Source of the DNA: Streptomyces sp. MJM8645
GTDB lineage: Bacteria > Actinomycetota > Actinomycetes > Streptomycetales > Streptomycetaceae
Direction of reading: 5' to 3'
Assembly: GCF_001625365.1 (NCBI RefSeq)
Contig: NZ_LJJF01000001.1
Span: forward strand, 5,010,001-5,074,000
DNA: 64,000 bases
Shown here: one piece after another, positions 15,614 through 23,400 of the stretch
How the letters are laid out: each line of letters opens with the position of its first letter
Numbering within the stretch: the first letter of the stretch is position 1
Made by a program: the position numbers and the translations under genes
Notes under the pieces: model-generated
What the model saw: only the letters and a program-made list of their open reading frames with translations
Told to the model about the DNA's origin: nothing
Databases searched by the model: none

Positions 15614-16477
15614 GTGACCATCGGCAAGTCCCCCGACCGCGAGAACGCCCCGTCGTCCGTCGAGCCGACCGACGACGCGGTGCAGGCGGCCGATGCCCCG
15701 AGCATCGGCCGGGTGCTGTCCACCGCCCGGATCGAGGCCGGGCTCACGGTGGACCAGGTGAGTACGGCGACCCGGGTCCGGGTGCCGATCGTCCACGCCA
15801 TCGAGGAGGACGACTTCGGCCGCTGCGGCGGCGACTTCTACGCCCGCGGGCACATCCGCGCGATCGCCCGCGAGGTCGGCGTCGACGGCGAGGCCCTGAT
15901 CGCCCGGTACGACGCCGCGCACGGCGGCTCGCCCGCCTCCAAGCGGCCGACCCAGCTGATCGACAGCGGCCCGATCAAGGTGCCCGGCCGCAGCCGGCCG
16001 AACTGGGCGGCGGCCATGGTCTCCGCGATCGTCGTGGTGGTCGTCCTGATCGGCTTCAACCTGGTCAGTGGCAAGGACGGCCACATCGGCACCGGCTCCG
16101 CCAGCGCGCCGCTGCCCAGCGGCTCCGGCACCGGCTCGGTCGCCTCCGTGCCCTCGCCCACCGTGCAGCCGCCGGCGCCCGTGCCGAGTGCGGCCGCGAT
16201 CGCCGCCGTCCCGGCCGACAAGGTCACCGTGAAACTGGTCGCCGAGGGCAGCACCAGCTGGGTGTCCGCGGTGGACGGCAGCGGGAAGTCGCTGTTCCAG
16301 AACAACATCAGCGACGGCCAGGACCAGACCTTCACCGACCCCAAGCAGATCAAGCTGGTGCTCGGAAACGGCGGGGCCGTGCACGCGTACGTCAACGGCA
16401 AGGATCTCGGCCTCCTCGGCAAGGACGGCCAGGTGGTGCACGTCACGTACACCCCCGGCGATCCGCAGGCGGGCTGA
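15614..16477 (+). CDS. RodZ-like protein: cytoplasmic HTH, one membrane span, DUF4115 domain
   Basis: 287 residues. An HTH_25-type helix-turn-helix occupies about 33-100 (GRVLSTARIEAGLTVDQVS ... ARGHIRAIAREVGVD), a single membrane span lies near 135-155 (MVSAIVVVVVLIGFN), then an Ala/Pro/Ser linker and a C-terminal DUF4115 beta domain ending at 287. This is the architecture of RodZ, which links the cytoskeleton to wall synthesis in rods. Polar-growing actinobacteria keep homologues whose role is less clear. GTG at 15614 is chosen because it follows the promoter and precedes the fold. It is probably monocistronic, since a strong hairpin follows. Confidence 0.85.
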   Translation: MTIGKSPDRENAPSSVEPTDDAVQAADAPSIGRVLSTARIEAGLTVDQVSTATRVRVPIVHAIEEDDFGRCGGDFYARGHIRAIAREVGVDGEALIARYDAAHGGSPASKRPTQLIDSGPIKVPGRSRPNWAAAMVSAIVVVVVLIGFNLVSGKDGHIGTGSASAPLPSGSGTGSVASVPSPTVQPPAPVPSAAAIAAVPADKVTVKLVAEGSTSWVSAVDGSGKSLFQNNISDGQDQTFTDPKQIKLVLGNGGAVHAYVNGKDLGLLGKDGQVVHVTYTPGDPQAG

Positions 16478-16541
16478 CCACAGGCCTGCGGAGGCCCTGG
16501 AGAGCGGCCCTGCGGCCTGGCGAAGATCTGGTAATCCGAGG

Positions 16542-16580
16542 CGCGCGGCCTCCGGGGCGAACGGCACCGGAGGCCGCGCG
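16542..16580 (+). terminator. Strong stem-loop between the RodZ-like gene and rimO
   Basis: A perfect 14-bp stem (CGCGCGGCCTCCGG/CCGGAGGCCGCGCG) with an 11-nt loop, followed by TTAATCTT. It ends only 14 nt before the rimO ATG, so it separates the two transcription units and its tail overlaps the rimO -10 candidate. Confidence 0.85.
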
Positions 16581-16581
16581 T

Positions 16582-16587
16582 TAATCT
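16582..16587 (+). promoter_or_regulatory. -10 element placing rimO on a leaderless mRNA
   Basis: TAATCT ends 7 nt before the rimO ATG and no Shine-Dalgarno sequence exists in between. That distance puts the transcription start at or next to the A of ATG. No clear -35 hexamer was seen, because the upstream bases belong to the terminator stem. Confidence 0.5.
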
Positions 16588-16594
16588 TGGCCCT

Positions 16595-18088
16595 ATGCCT
16601 GAACGCCGTACTGTCGCCCTTGTCACGCTCGGATGCGCCCGCAACGAGGTGGACTCCGAGGAACTCGCCGGGCGACTGGAAGCCGACGGCTGGTTGCTCG
16701 TCGACGACGCCGCCGAAGCGGACGTCGCCGTCGTCAACACCTGCGGCTTCGTCGAGGCCGCCAAGAAGGACTCCGTGGACGCCCTGCTGGAGGCCAACGA
16801 CCTCAAGGGGCACGGCCGCACCCAGGCCGTCGTCGCCGTCGGCTGCATGGCCGAGCGCTACGGCAAGGAGCTCGCCGACGCCCTGCCCGAGGCCGACGGC
16901 GTGCTCGGCTTCGACGACTACTCCGACATCTCCGACCGCCTCCAGACCATCCTCTCCGGCGGCCACCACGCCCCGCACCTCCCGCGCGACCGCCGCAAGC
17001 TGCTGCCGATCAGCCCGGCCGAGCGGCAGTCCGCCGCCGAGGCCGTCGCGCTGCCCGGCCACGGCGCCGCCGAGACCCCGGCCGAGCCGATCACCGACCT
17101 GCCCGAGGGCCTCGCCCCGGCCTCCGGCCCGCGCACCCTGCGCAAGCGGCTCGACGACAACCCGGTCGCCTCGGTCAAGCTCGCCTCCGGCTGCGACCGG
17201 CGGTGCTCCTTCTGCGCCATCCCGGCGTTCCGCGGCTCCTTCATCTCCCGCCGCCCCTCCGACGTGCTGCACGAGGCCCAGTGGCTGGCCGAGCAGGGCG
17301 TGCGCGAGGTCGTCCTGGTGAGCGAGAACAACACCTCGTACGGCAAGGACCTCGGCGACATCCGGCTGCTGGAGACGCTGCTCGGCGAGATCTCCGCGAT
17401 CGAGGGCGTCGAGCGGGTCCGGGTCTCCTACCTGCAGCCCGCCGAGATGCGCCCCGGCCTGATCGACGCGATGACCGGGACCACGGACGTGGTGCCCTAC
17501 TTCGACCTGTCCTTCCAGCACTCGGCGCCCGCCGTGCTGCGCCGGATGCGCCGCTTCGGCTCCACCGACCAGTTCCTGGACCTGCTGAAGACCATCCGCG
17601 ACCGGGCCCCGCAGGCCGGCGCCCGGTCCAACTTCATCGTCGGCTTCCCCGGCGAGACCGAGGCGGACTTCGCCGAGCTGGAGCGCTTCGTCACGCACGC
17701 CGGGCTGGACGCGATCGGCGTCTTCGGCTACTCCGACGAGGACGGCACCGAGGCCGCGACCTACGACGGCAAGCTGTCCGAGGACGTGATCGCCGACCGC
17801 CTGAACCGGCTCAGCCGGCTGGCCGAGGAGATGACCGCCCAGCGGGCCGAGCAGCGCGTCGGCACCGAGGTCGAGGTCCTGATCGAGTCCATCGAGGACG
17901 GCGTGGTCGAGGGCCGGGCCGCCCACCAGGCCCCCGAGACCGACGGCCTGACCACCCTCACCGGCGTCGAGGACCCGCAGATCGGCCAGTTCCACCGGGC
18001 CAAGGTGGTCGCCAGCGAAGGCGTCGACCTGATCGCCGAGGCGCTGGAGCCGGTCCGGGTCCGTCAGGCCCCGGGAGCCGGGGAATGA
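16595..18088 (+). CDS. rimO: Ribosomal protein S12 methylthiotransferase RimO
   Basis: 497-residue radical-SAM enzyme that adds a methylthio group to the conserved Asp of ribosomal protein S12. The N-terminal UPF0004 domain has the Cys of TLGCARN (about 14), NTCGF (about 50) and VGCMAERY (about 86), which bind the first 4Fe-4S cluster. The radical-SAM CxxxCxxC motif is CDRRCSFC near 200. A C-terminal TRAM domain ends the protein. TLGCARNxVDSE distinguishes RimO from MiaB. It overlaps pgsA by ATGA and so starts a rimO-pgsA-cinA translational unit. About 40 residues longer than E. coli RimO, mainly through an insert near 125-190. Confidence 0.94.
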   Translation: MPERRTVALVTLGCARNEVDSEELAGRLEADGWLLVDDAAEADVAVVNTCGFVEAAKKDSVDALLEANDLKGHGRTQAVVAVGCMAERYGKELADALPEADGVLGFDDYSDISDRLQTILSGGHHAPHLPRDRRKLLPISPAERQSAAEAVALPGHGAAETPAEPITDLPEGLAPASGPRTLRKRLDDNPVASVKLASGCDRRCSFCAIPAFRGSFISRRPSDVLHEAQWLAEQGVREVVLVSENNTSYGKDLGDIRLLETLLGEISAIEGVERVRVSYLQPAEMRPGLIDAMTGTTDVVPYFDLSFQHSAPAVLRRMRRFGSTDQFLDLLKTIRDRAPQAGARSNFIVGFPGETEADFAELERFVTHAGLDAIGVFGYSDEDGTEAATYDGKLSEDVIADRLNRLSRLAEEMTAQRAEQRVGTEVEVLIESIEDGVVEGRAAHQAPETDGLTTLTGVEDPQIGQFHRAKVVASEGVDLIAEALEPVRVRQAPGAGE

Positions 18089-18723
18089 CCAAGGGGCCCG
18101 GCGCCCCGGCCGCGGCCCATCCGGGCAGACCGCCGGCCGCGGTGCCGCCGGTGCCGGCTGTCTGGAACATCGCCAACATGCTCACGATGCTCCGGCTGCT
18201 GCTGGTGCCGGTCTTCGTGTCGCTGCTGTTCGCCGACGGCGGGCACGACCCCAAGTGGCGCTCGGTCGCCTGGGCGTCGTTCGCCATCGCGATGATCACC
18301 GACCTGTTCGACGGCGAGCTGGCCCGGCGCAAGGGCCTGGTCACCGACTTCGGGAAGATCGCCGACCCGATCGCCGACAAGGCGATCATGGGCTCGGCGC
18401 TGATCGGCCTCTCGCTGCTCGGAGACCTGCCCTGGTGGGTCACCGCGGTGATCCTGGCCCGCGAACTCGGCATCACCCTGATGCGCTTCTGGGTGATCCG
18501 CTACGGCGTCATCCCGGCCAGCCGCGGCGGCAAGATCAAGACGCTGACCCAGGGCATCGCGGTCGGCATGTACGTCCTGGAGCTGACCGGCTGGCTGGCC
18601 ACCGCCCGGGCCGTGCTGATGGCCCTGGCGGTACTGCTGACCATCGGCACCGCGCTGGACTACGTCGGACAGGCGCTGCGCATGCGCCGCGAGGGACTGG
18701 CCGCGGAGCGCGCGGGCCGGTGA
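18085..18723 (+). CDS. pgsA: CDP-diacylglycerol--glycerol-3-phosphate 3-phosphatidyltransferase
   Basis: 212-residue membrane enzyme that makes phosphatidylglycerol phosphate from CDP-diacylglycerol and glycerol-3-phosphate. The CDP-alcohol phosphotransferase signature DxxDGxxARxxxxxxxxGxxxDxxxD is intact in DLFDGELARRKG ... DFGKIADPIAD near 72-97. About five membrane segments flank it. Start ATG at 18085 overlaps the rimO stop as ATGA and has GGAGCCGGGGA upstream. pgsA next to cinA and clgR is a conserved actinobacterial order. A related CDP-alcohol phosphotransferase function cannot be excluded by motif alone. Confidence 0.9.
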   Translation: MTKGPGAPAAAHPGRPPAAVPPVPAVWNIANMLTMLRLLLVPVFVSLLFADGGHDPKWRSVAWASFAIAMITDLFDGELARRKGLVTDFGKIADPIADKAIMGSALIGLSLLGDLPWWVTAVILARELGITLMRFWVIRYGVIPASRGGKIKTLTQGIAVGMYVLELTGWLATARAVLMALAVLLTIGTALDYVGQALRMRREGLAAERAGR

Positions 18724-18740
18724 GCGACGGGGGAGACCGG

Positions 18741-19232
18741 GTGACGGAGCACGAGCTGGCGGTACGGGCGCACGAGGCGCTGCGCGCCAGGGGCGGCACG
18801 CTGGCCGTCGCCGAGTCGCTGACCGGAGGGCTGCTCGCGGCCGCCCTGGTCGACGTCCCCGGGGCGTCCGCGACCTTCCGGGGCTCGGTCACCGCGTACG
18901 CCACCGAGCTGAAGGCCTCGGTGCTCGGCGTGGACGAGGGGCTCCTGGCGGTGTACGGGCCGGTCCACCCGGTGGTGGCGGGGCAGATGGCCGAGGGCGT
19001 GCGCCGGCTGCTGGGGGCCACGTACGGGATCGCGACGACCGGGGTGGCCGGGCCGGACCCGCAGGACGGGCAGTCGGTGGGCACCGTACACCTGGCGGTC
19101 GCCGGTCCGGAGGGAACTCTGGTCAGTTCGCCCCGGCTGTCGGGCGGGCGTGCCAGAATCCGTCACGGGGCGGTGACCGCCGCTCTGGAGCTGTTCGTCG
19201 GGCGGCTCCGGGCCGGTACGCCCACGACCTGA
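18741..19232 (+). CDS. CinA C-terminal domain protein (nicotinamide-nucleotide amidase family)
   Basis: 163-residue stand-alone CinA_C domain, the family that deamidates NMN to nicotinate mononucleotide in pyridine-nucleotide salvage. Family blocks are AVAESLTGGLLAA (about 23-35), FRGSVTAYATELK, GPVHPVVAGQMAEG, GIATTGVAGPDPQDGQ and VGTVHLAV. The N-terminal COG1058 domain of full-length CinA is absent, as is usual in Streptomyces. GTG at 18741 has GGGGGAG five bases upstream; GTG at 18720, overlapping the pgsA stop as GTGA, would add seven residues. Either way it is translated with pgsA. Confidence 0.85.
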   Translation: MTEHELAVRAHEALRARGGTLAVAESLTGGLLAAALVDVPGASATFRGSVTAYATELKASVLGVDEGLLAVYGPVHPVVAGQMAEGVRRLLGATYGIATTGVAGPDPQDGQSVGTVHLAVAGPEGTLVSSPRLSGGRARIRHGAVTAALELFVGRLRAGTPTT

Positions 19233-19612
19233 ACCCCGCGGGGCCCGCACCCGGGCGTCCCGCAGCCCGTTGGAGGCGCCGCGGAGGCGTGGTGGAGCCC
19301 CGATCGCGGTGATCTCCACCGAACCGAGATCCGCCGATCCGGTCCGCGGGCATGGCACAGCTGGAGGATCGTGTTACATCCAAGGGCCTGGTTGGGCAGA
19401 AACCAGGTGGCGAACGAGTTGCGTGACGGTGGCCGGGCGGTCCGCGAGGGGTACCACGAGGGGCCCGCGGACCCGGAAACGACACCGGAACGAGGAGGGG
19501 GACAGCCTTGCAGCCCAGAGTGAACACGACCAGGGTCCCCGCACGCGAAGCGGGCAAGGCGGTACGGTGGGGTCGTGACATCTCGATCCGCAGTCCGAGG
19601 AGGGAGGCACCG
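19233..19612. other. 380-nt leader/promoter region of clgR
   Basis: No convincing separate gene is present; short reading frames here lack codon bias or start signals. Two inverted repeats were seen: CCTGGTT-GGGCAGA-AACCAGG at 19387-19407 and GGTCCGCG/CGCGGACC at 19439-19473. A ribosome site GAGGAGGGGG near 19491-19500 precedes an in-frame TTG at 19508 that would extend ClgR. A canonical ClgR operator was not recognised. Confidence 0.4.
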
Positions 19613-19981
19613 ATGATCCTGCTTCGTCGCCTACTGGGCGATGTACTGCGTCGGCAGCGCCAGCGCCAGGGCCGCACACTCCGCGAGGTGTCGGCGGCAG
19701 CCAGGGTTTCGCTCGGTTACCTCTCCGAGGTCGAGCGGGGACAGAAGGAGGCCTCCTCGGAGCTGCTCTCCGCCATCTGCGACGCGCTCGACGTCCGGAT
19801 GTCCGAGGTCATGCGCGAGGTCAGCGACGAACTGTCGCTCGCTGAACTTGCGGCGATGGCCACCCTCTCCGAAGGTGATCTGCTGAGGCCGGTACTCGAA
19901 CCGGTTCCGCTGCCCGCCCCCGGCACCGACCGGGCGAACATGTCGCCCAAGGCCGCCGCGATGGACGTGGTCGCCGCCTGA
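19613..19981 (+). CDS. clgR: XRE-family activator of Clp protease genes, ClgR
   Basis: 122-residue DNA-binding protein. MILLRRLLGDVLRRQRQRQG leads into a Cro/C1-type helix-turn-helix (about 20-75: REVSAAARVSLGYLSEVERG, SSELLSAICDALDVRMSEV), practically the ClgR family sequence. ClgR activates clpP1clpP2, clpC and lon in Streptomyces. The protein ends VVAA; the two terminal alanines are the ClpP recognition signal known from Streptomyces ClgR, so feedback degradation is expected. ATG at 19613 follows AGGAGGGAGG and fits the family N-terminus. TTG at 19508, also with a strong ribosome site, would add 35 residues. Confidence 0.92.
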   Translation: MILLRRLLGDVLRRQRQRQGRTLREVSAAARVSLGYLSEVERGQKEASSELLSAICDALDVRMSEVMREVSDELSLAELAAMATLSEGDLLRPVLEPVPLPAPGTDRANMSPKAAAMDVVAA

Positions 19982-20036
19982 ACCCGGCCTCGACTCCCGG
20001 GCTCCTGGTGCCCGGGGCGAGCGAAGGAGGGCGGTC

Positions 20037-20324
20037 GTGCGGAGATCCGCGACGGCGTGCACGGAGGCTCGAATACGGCTGCGGCGACTGATACCGTGGC
20101 CGGCCCGCCGGGTCCTGGTGATCCTGACGGCAGGGCTGGTCTGGTGGCTGCCGGCGGTCCGGGGACAGTTGGCCGACGGCGCCGTGCTGGGACTGCTCGC
20201 GGCCGGCGGCTGGGGACTCGGCCTGATCCCGGTCCACGCCGACCGGAACGCGACCGGGCCGCAGCGGCGCCCGTCAAAGGAGGCCGTGGCCCGGGTGGCG
20301 GCGCAACCGCCGACAGTCGGCTGA
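20037..20324 (+). CDS. Small basic membrane protein of unknown function
   Basis: 95 residues from GTG at 20037, preceded by a strong GAAGGAGG ribosome site. It has an Arg-rich start, two hydrophobic segments (about 27-43, RVLVILTAGLVWWLP, and 49-66, AVLGLLAAGGWGLGLIPV) and a hydrophilic Arg/Pro tail. It follows clgR by 55 nt in the same direction and may share its transcript; a strong terminator follows. I do not recognise a family. Codon usage is typical of real genes here. Confidence 0.65.
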   Translation: MRRSATACTEARIRLRRLIPWPARRVLVILTAGLVWWLPAVRGQLADGAVLGLLAAGGWGLGLIPVHADRNATGPQRRPSKEAVARVAAQPPTVG

Positions 20325-20351
20325 GCCACTCGAACGGGTGATACGAGCGAA

Positions 20352-20388
20352 CGAAGGCCGCGGGGCACCGGATGCCCCGCGGCCTTCG
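20352..20388. terminator. Bidirectional terminator between clgR operon and lhr
   Basis: A perfect 16-bp stem (CGAAGGCCGCGGGGCA/TGCCCCGCGGCCTTCG) with a 5-nt CCGGA loop between two convergent genes. Confidence 0.85.
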
Positions 20389-20401
20389 GCGTCGGCGGAC
20401 C

Positions 20402-23400
20402 TCAGGAGGACCGCAGGCGCAGGCCGCGCGGGGTGGCGTGGAAGCCGGCCTCCTCCAACGCGGCGCCCAGCGCCGAGCCGAGGGCCGGCTCGCCGTTCGC
20501 CCGCTCGACCGTGACGCTGCCGAGTGCACCCTCGCGGACCGCGGCCGCCAGCGCGCCCACCGCCAGCGCCCGGATGGCGCCGTCCTCCGGCCAGGCCAGC
20601 AGCGACTTGCCGCCCCGTTCGACGTACAGCGCCAACTCGCCGTCCACCAGCACCACCAGGGCGCCCGCCTTGCGGCCCGGGCGGTGCGCCCGGGCCTCCT
20701 TGGCTCCGGGGGCCGTCGGCGGCTCCGGCCAAGGCAGTGCGGAGCCGTAGGCATTCGCCGGATCGGCGGCGGCCAGCACCAGCACCTGCGGCGGCTCGGT
20801 GGCCGGGGCGGCCGGCCACTCGGCGGCCCGGGCCCGCTCCAGCCGGCCGTTGACCGAGCGCAGCCGGTCGGCCGCGCCCTCCATGGCGAACTGGGCGCCG
20901 CCCAGCCCCTCGACGAAGTAGCCCCGGCGGGCCCGGCCGCGCTCCTCCATCGCGGCGAGCACCCGGTACACCCCGGCGAAGCCGCCCGGCACCCGCTCGG
21001 CCGCCACCGCGCCCCGGGTGACCAGGCCGTGCCGGTCCAGCAGGCTCTGTGCCTGGGTGGTGGCCCGGACCGTCGGGTCGGTGGTGAAGGCGGGCAGCAG
21101 CGACCAGCGCCCGGCCACCGTCGGCGGGCCGCCGCGCAGCGCGCCGCCGACCCGGCCGAAGGCGCGGCCGGCGCCGCCGTAGCGGCCGCGCGGGGTCGCC
21201 CGGGGCGCGCGGTGGGCGGTGGCACCGGCCGTCCGGCCGGAGCCGAGCAGGGCGCGCAGCGGGGCGAGGGTGTCGTTGGTGACGTACCCGGCCCAGACGA
21301 GGTCCCAGAGTGCCTCGACGATCTCCGGCTCCGGGGTCTCCTCCGGCAACTGCTGGACCAACTGGCGGAAGAACAGGCCGTAGCCGCCGGCCAGCGCCGC
21401 CATCAGCGCGCTGTGCACGGGGGTGAGCGCGGGCGGGACGGGCTCGGGGCGCAGCAGGTGGGCGTGCTCGGCCAGGTGCAGGCTGAGCCAGCCGTCCTTG
21501 CCGGGCAGCGCGCCGGCCCCGCACCAGCCGATCTCGCCGGCCGCCGTCAACTCGTCCAGCAGGCCGGGGGAGTAGCCGGTGAGCCGGGCCGGGAGGATCA
21601 GCTTCTCCAGGGCGGAGGCGGGCAGGGCGGTGCCCTGGAGCTGTTCGACCACCCGGAGCAGGCCGTCCGGGCCGCTCAGTCGGTGGCCGGCCAGGTGCTG
21701 CCACTGCGGGAGGAACGCGGCCAGGGCGCGCGGCGGGACGGGTTCGACCTCCTGGCGCAGGGCGGCCAGCGAGCGGCGGCGCAGTCGGCGCAGGACCTCG
21801 GCGTCGCACCACTCGGTGGTGGTGTGGTCGGGAGGGGTGGCGCCTAGCGCCTCCGGCGAAGGGGGCCGGCGGGCGACGGGTGGGCGGAACTGGCCCTGGA
21901 CCAGGCGGCCGGCGGCGGTGAGCCGGTGCAGGGTGCCGGTGACGACGGCAGTGCCGAGGCCGAAGCGGGCGGCCGCCTCGGCGGCGGCGAACGGGCCGTG
22001 GGTGCGGGCGTAGCGGGCGAGCAGGTCGCCCAGCGGATCCTTGACCGGCTCGGTGAAGGCCTCCGGGACGCCGACCGGCAGCGGGGTGCCGAGCGCGTCG
22101 CGCAGCCGCCCGGCGTCCTCGACGGCGGACCAGCGCCGCTCGCCGGCGATCCGGACCTGGATCACCCGGCGGGCGGCCTCCAACTCCAGGGCCCAGAGCG
22201 GCTCGGCGCCGCGGGCCGCCAGCTCGGCCTCGGTGAGCGGGCCGAGCAGGCGCAGCGCGTCGGCGACGCCCTCGGCGTCCTTGATCCGGCGCTCGGGGGT
22301 GAGGCGCTGGAGCTCGGCCTCCAATTCGGCGAGCACCTGCGGGTCGAGCAGTTCGCTCAGCTCGGCCTGGCCGAGGAGTTCGGACAGCAGCCGGGAGTCG
22401 AGCGAGAGGGCGGCGGCGCGGCGCTCGGCGAGCGGGGAGTCCCCCTCGTAGAGGAACTGGGCGACGTAGCCGAACAGGAGGGAGCGGGCGAAGGGCGAGG
22501 GCTCGGGGGTGGTGACCTCGACCAGGCGGACGGCGCGGGATTCGAGGTCGCCCATCAGCTCGACCAGGCCCGGCACGTCGAAGACGTCCTGGAGGCACTC
22601 GCGGACGGCCTCCAGGACGATCGGGAACGAGCCGTACTCGGAGGCGACTTCGAGCAGTTGGGCGGCGCGTTGGCGCTGCTGCCAGAGCGGGGTGCGGCGG
22701 CCGGGGCTGCGGCGCGGGAGCAGCAGGGCACGGCCGGCGCACTCGCGGAAGCGGGAGGCGAACAGGGCGGAGCCGCCGACCTGGTCGGTGACCAGCTGCT
22801 CGATCTCGGCGGCGTCGAACAGGGCGGCGTCGGCGCCGACCGGGGCCTCGTCCGAACCGGACCGCTCCGGGGGGCTGGTGAAGTCGAAGTCGGTGGCGAG
22901 GAGGTCGGCGTCCGGCAGGCGCAGCACGATGCCGTCGTCGGCGTGCATGACCTGGGGGTCGAGGCCGTGCTTCTCGCGCAGCCGGGCGCCGAGCGCGAGC
23001 GCCCAGGGGGCGTGCACCTGGGCGCCGAAGGGGGAGTGGATGACGATCCGCCAGTCGCCGAGCTCGTCCCGGAAGCGCTCGACGACGATGGTGCGGTCGT
23101 CCGGGAGGTGGCCGGTGGCGGCGCGCTGTTGGGCGAGGTAGTCGAGCAGGTTGGCGGCGGCCCAGTCGTCCAGGCCGGCCCGGTGCAGCCGGGCGGTGGC
23201 GGCCGCGGGCTGCAGGGCGCTCAGCTCGCGGGTGAACGCGCCGAGGGCGCGGCCGAGTTCGAGCGGGCGGCCGAGGGTGTCGCCCTTCCAGAACGGGAGC
23301 CGGCCGGGCACGCCGGGGGCGGGGGTGACCAGCACCTTGTCGTGGGTGATCTCCTGGATCCGCCAGGAGGTGGTGCCGAGGGTGAACACGTCGCCGACGC

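Noticed and set aside
19270..19578. A 102-codon frame before clgR
   Set aside because: No ribosome site, atypical codon use and overlap with the clgR leader; not supported as a gene.
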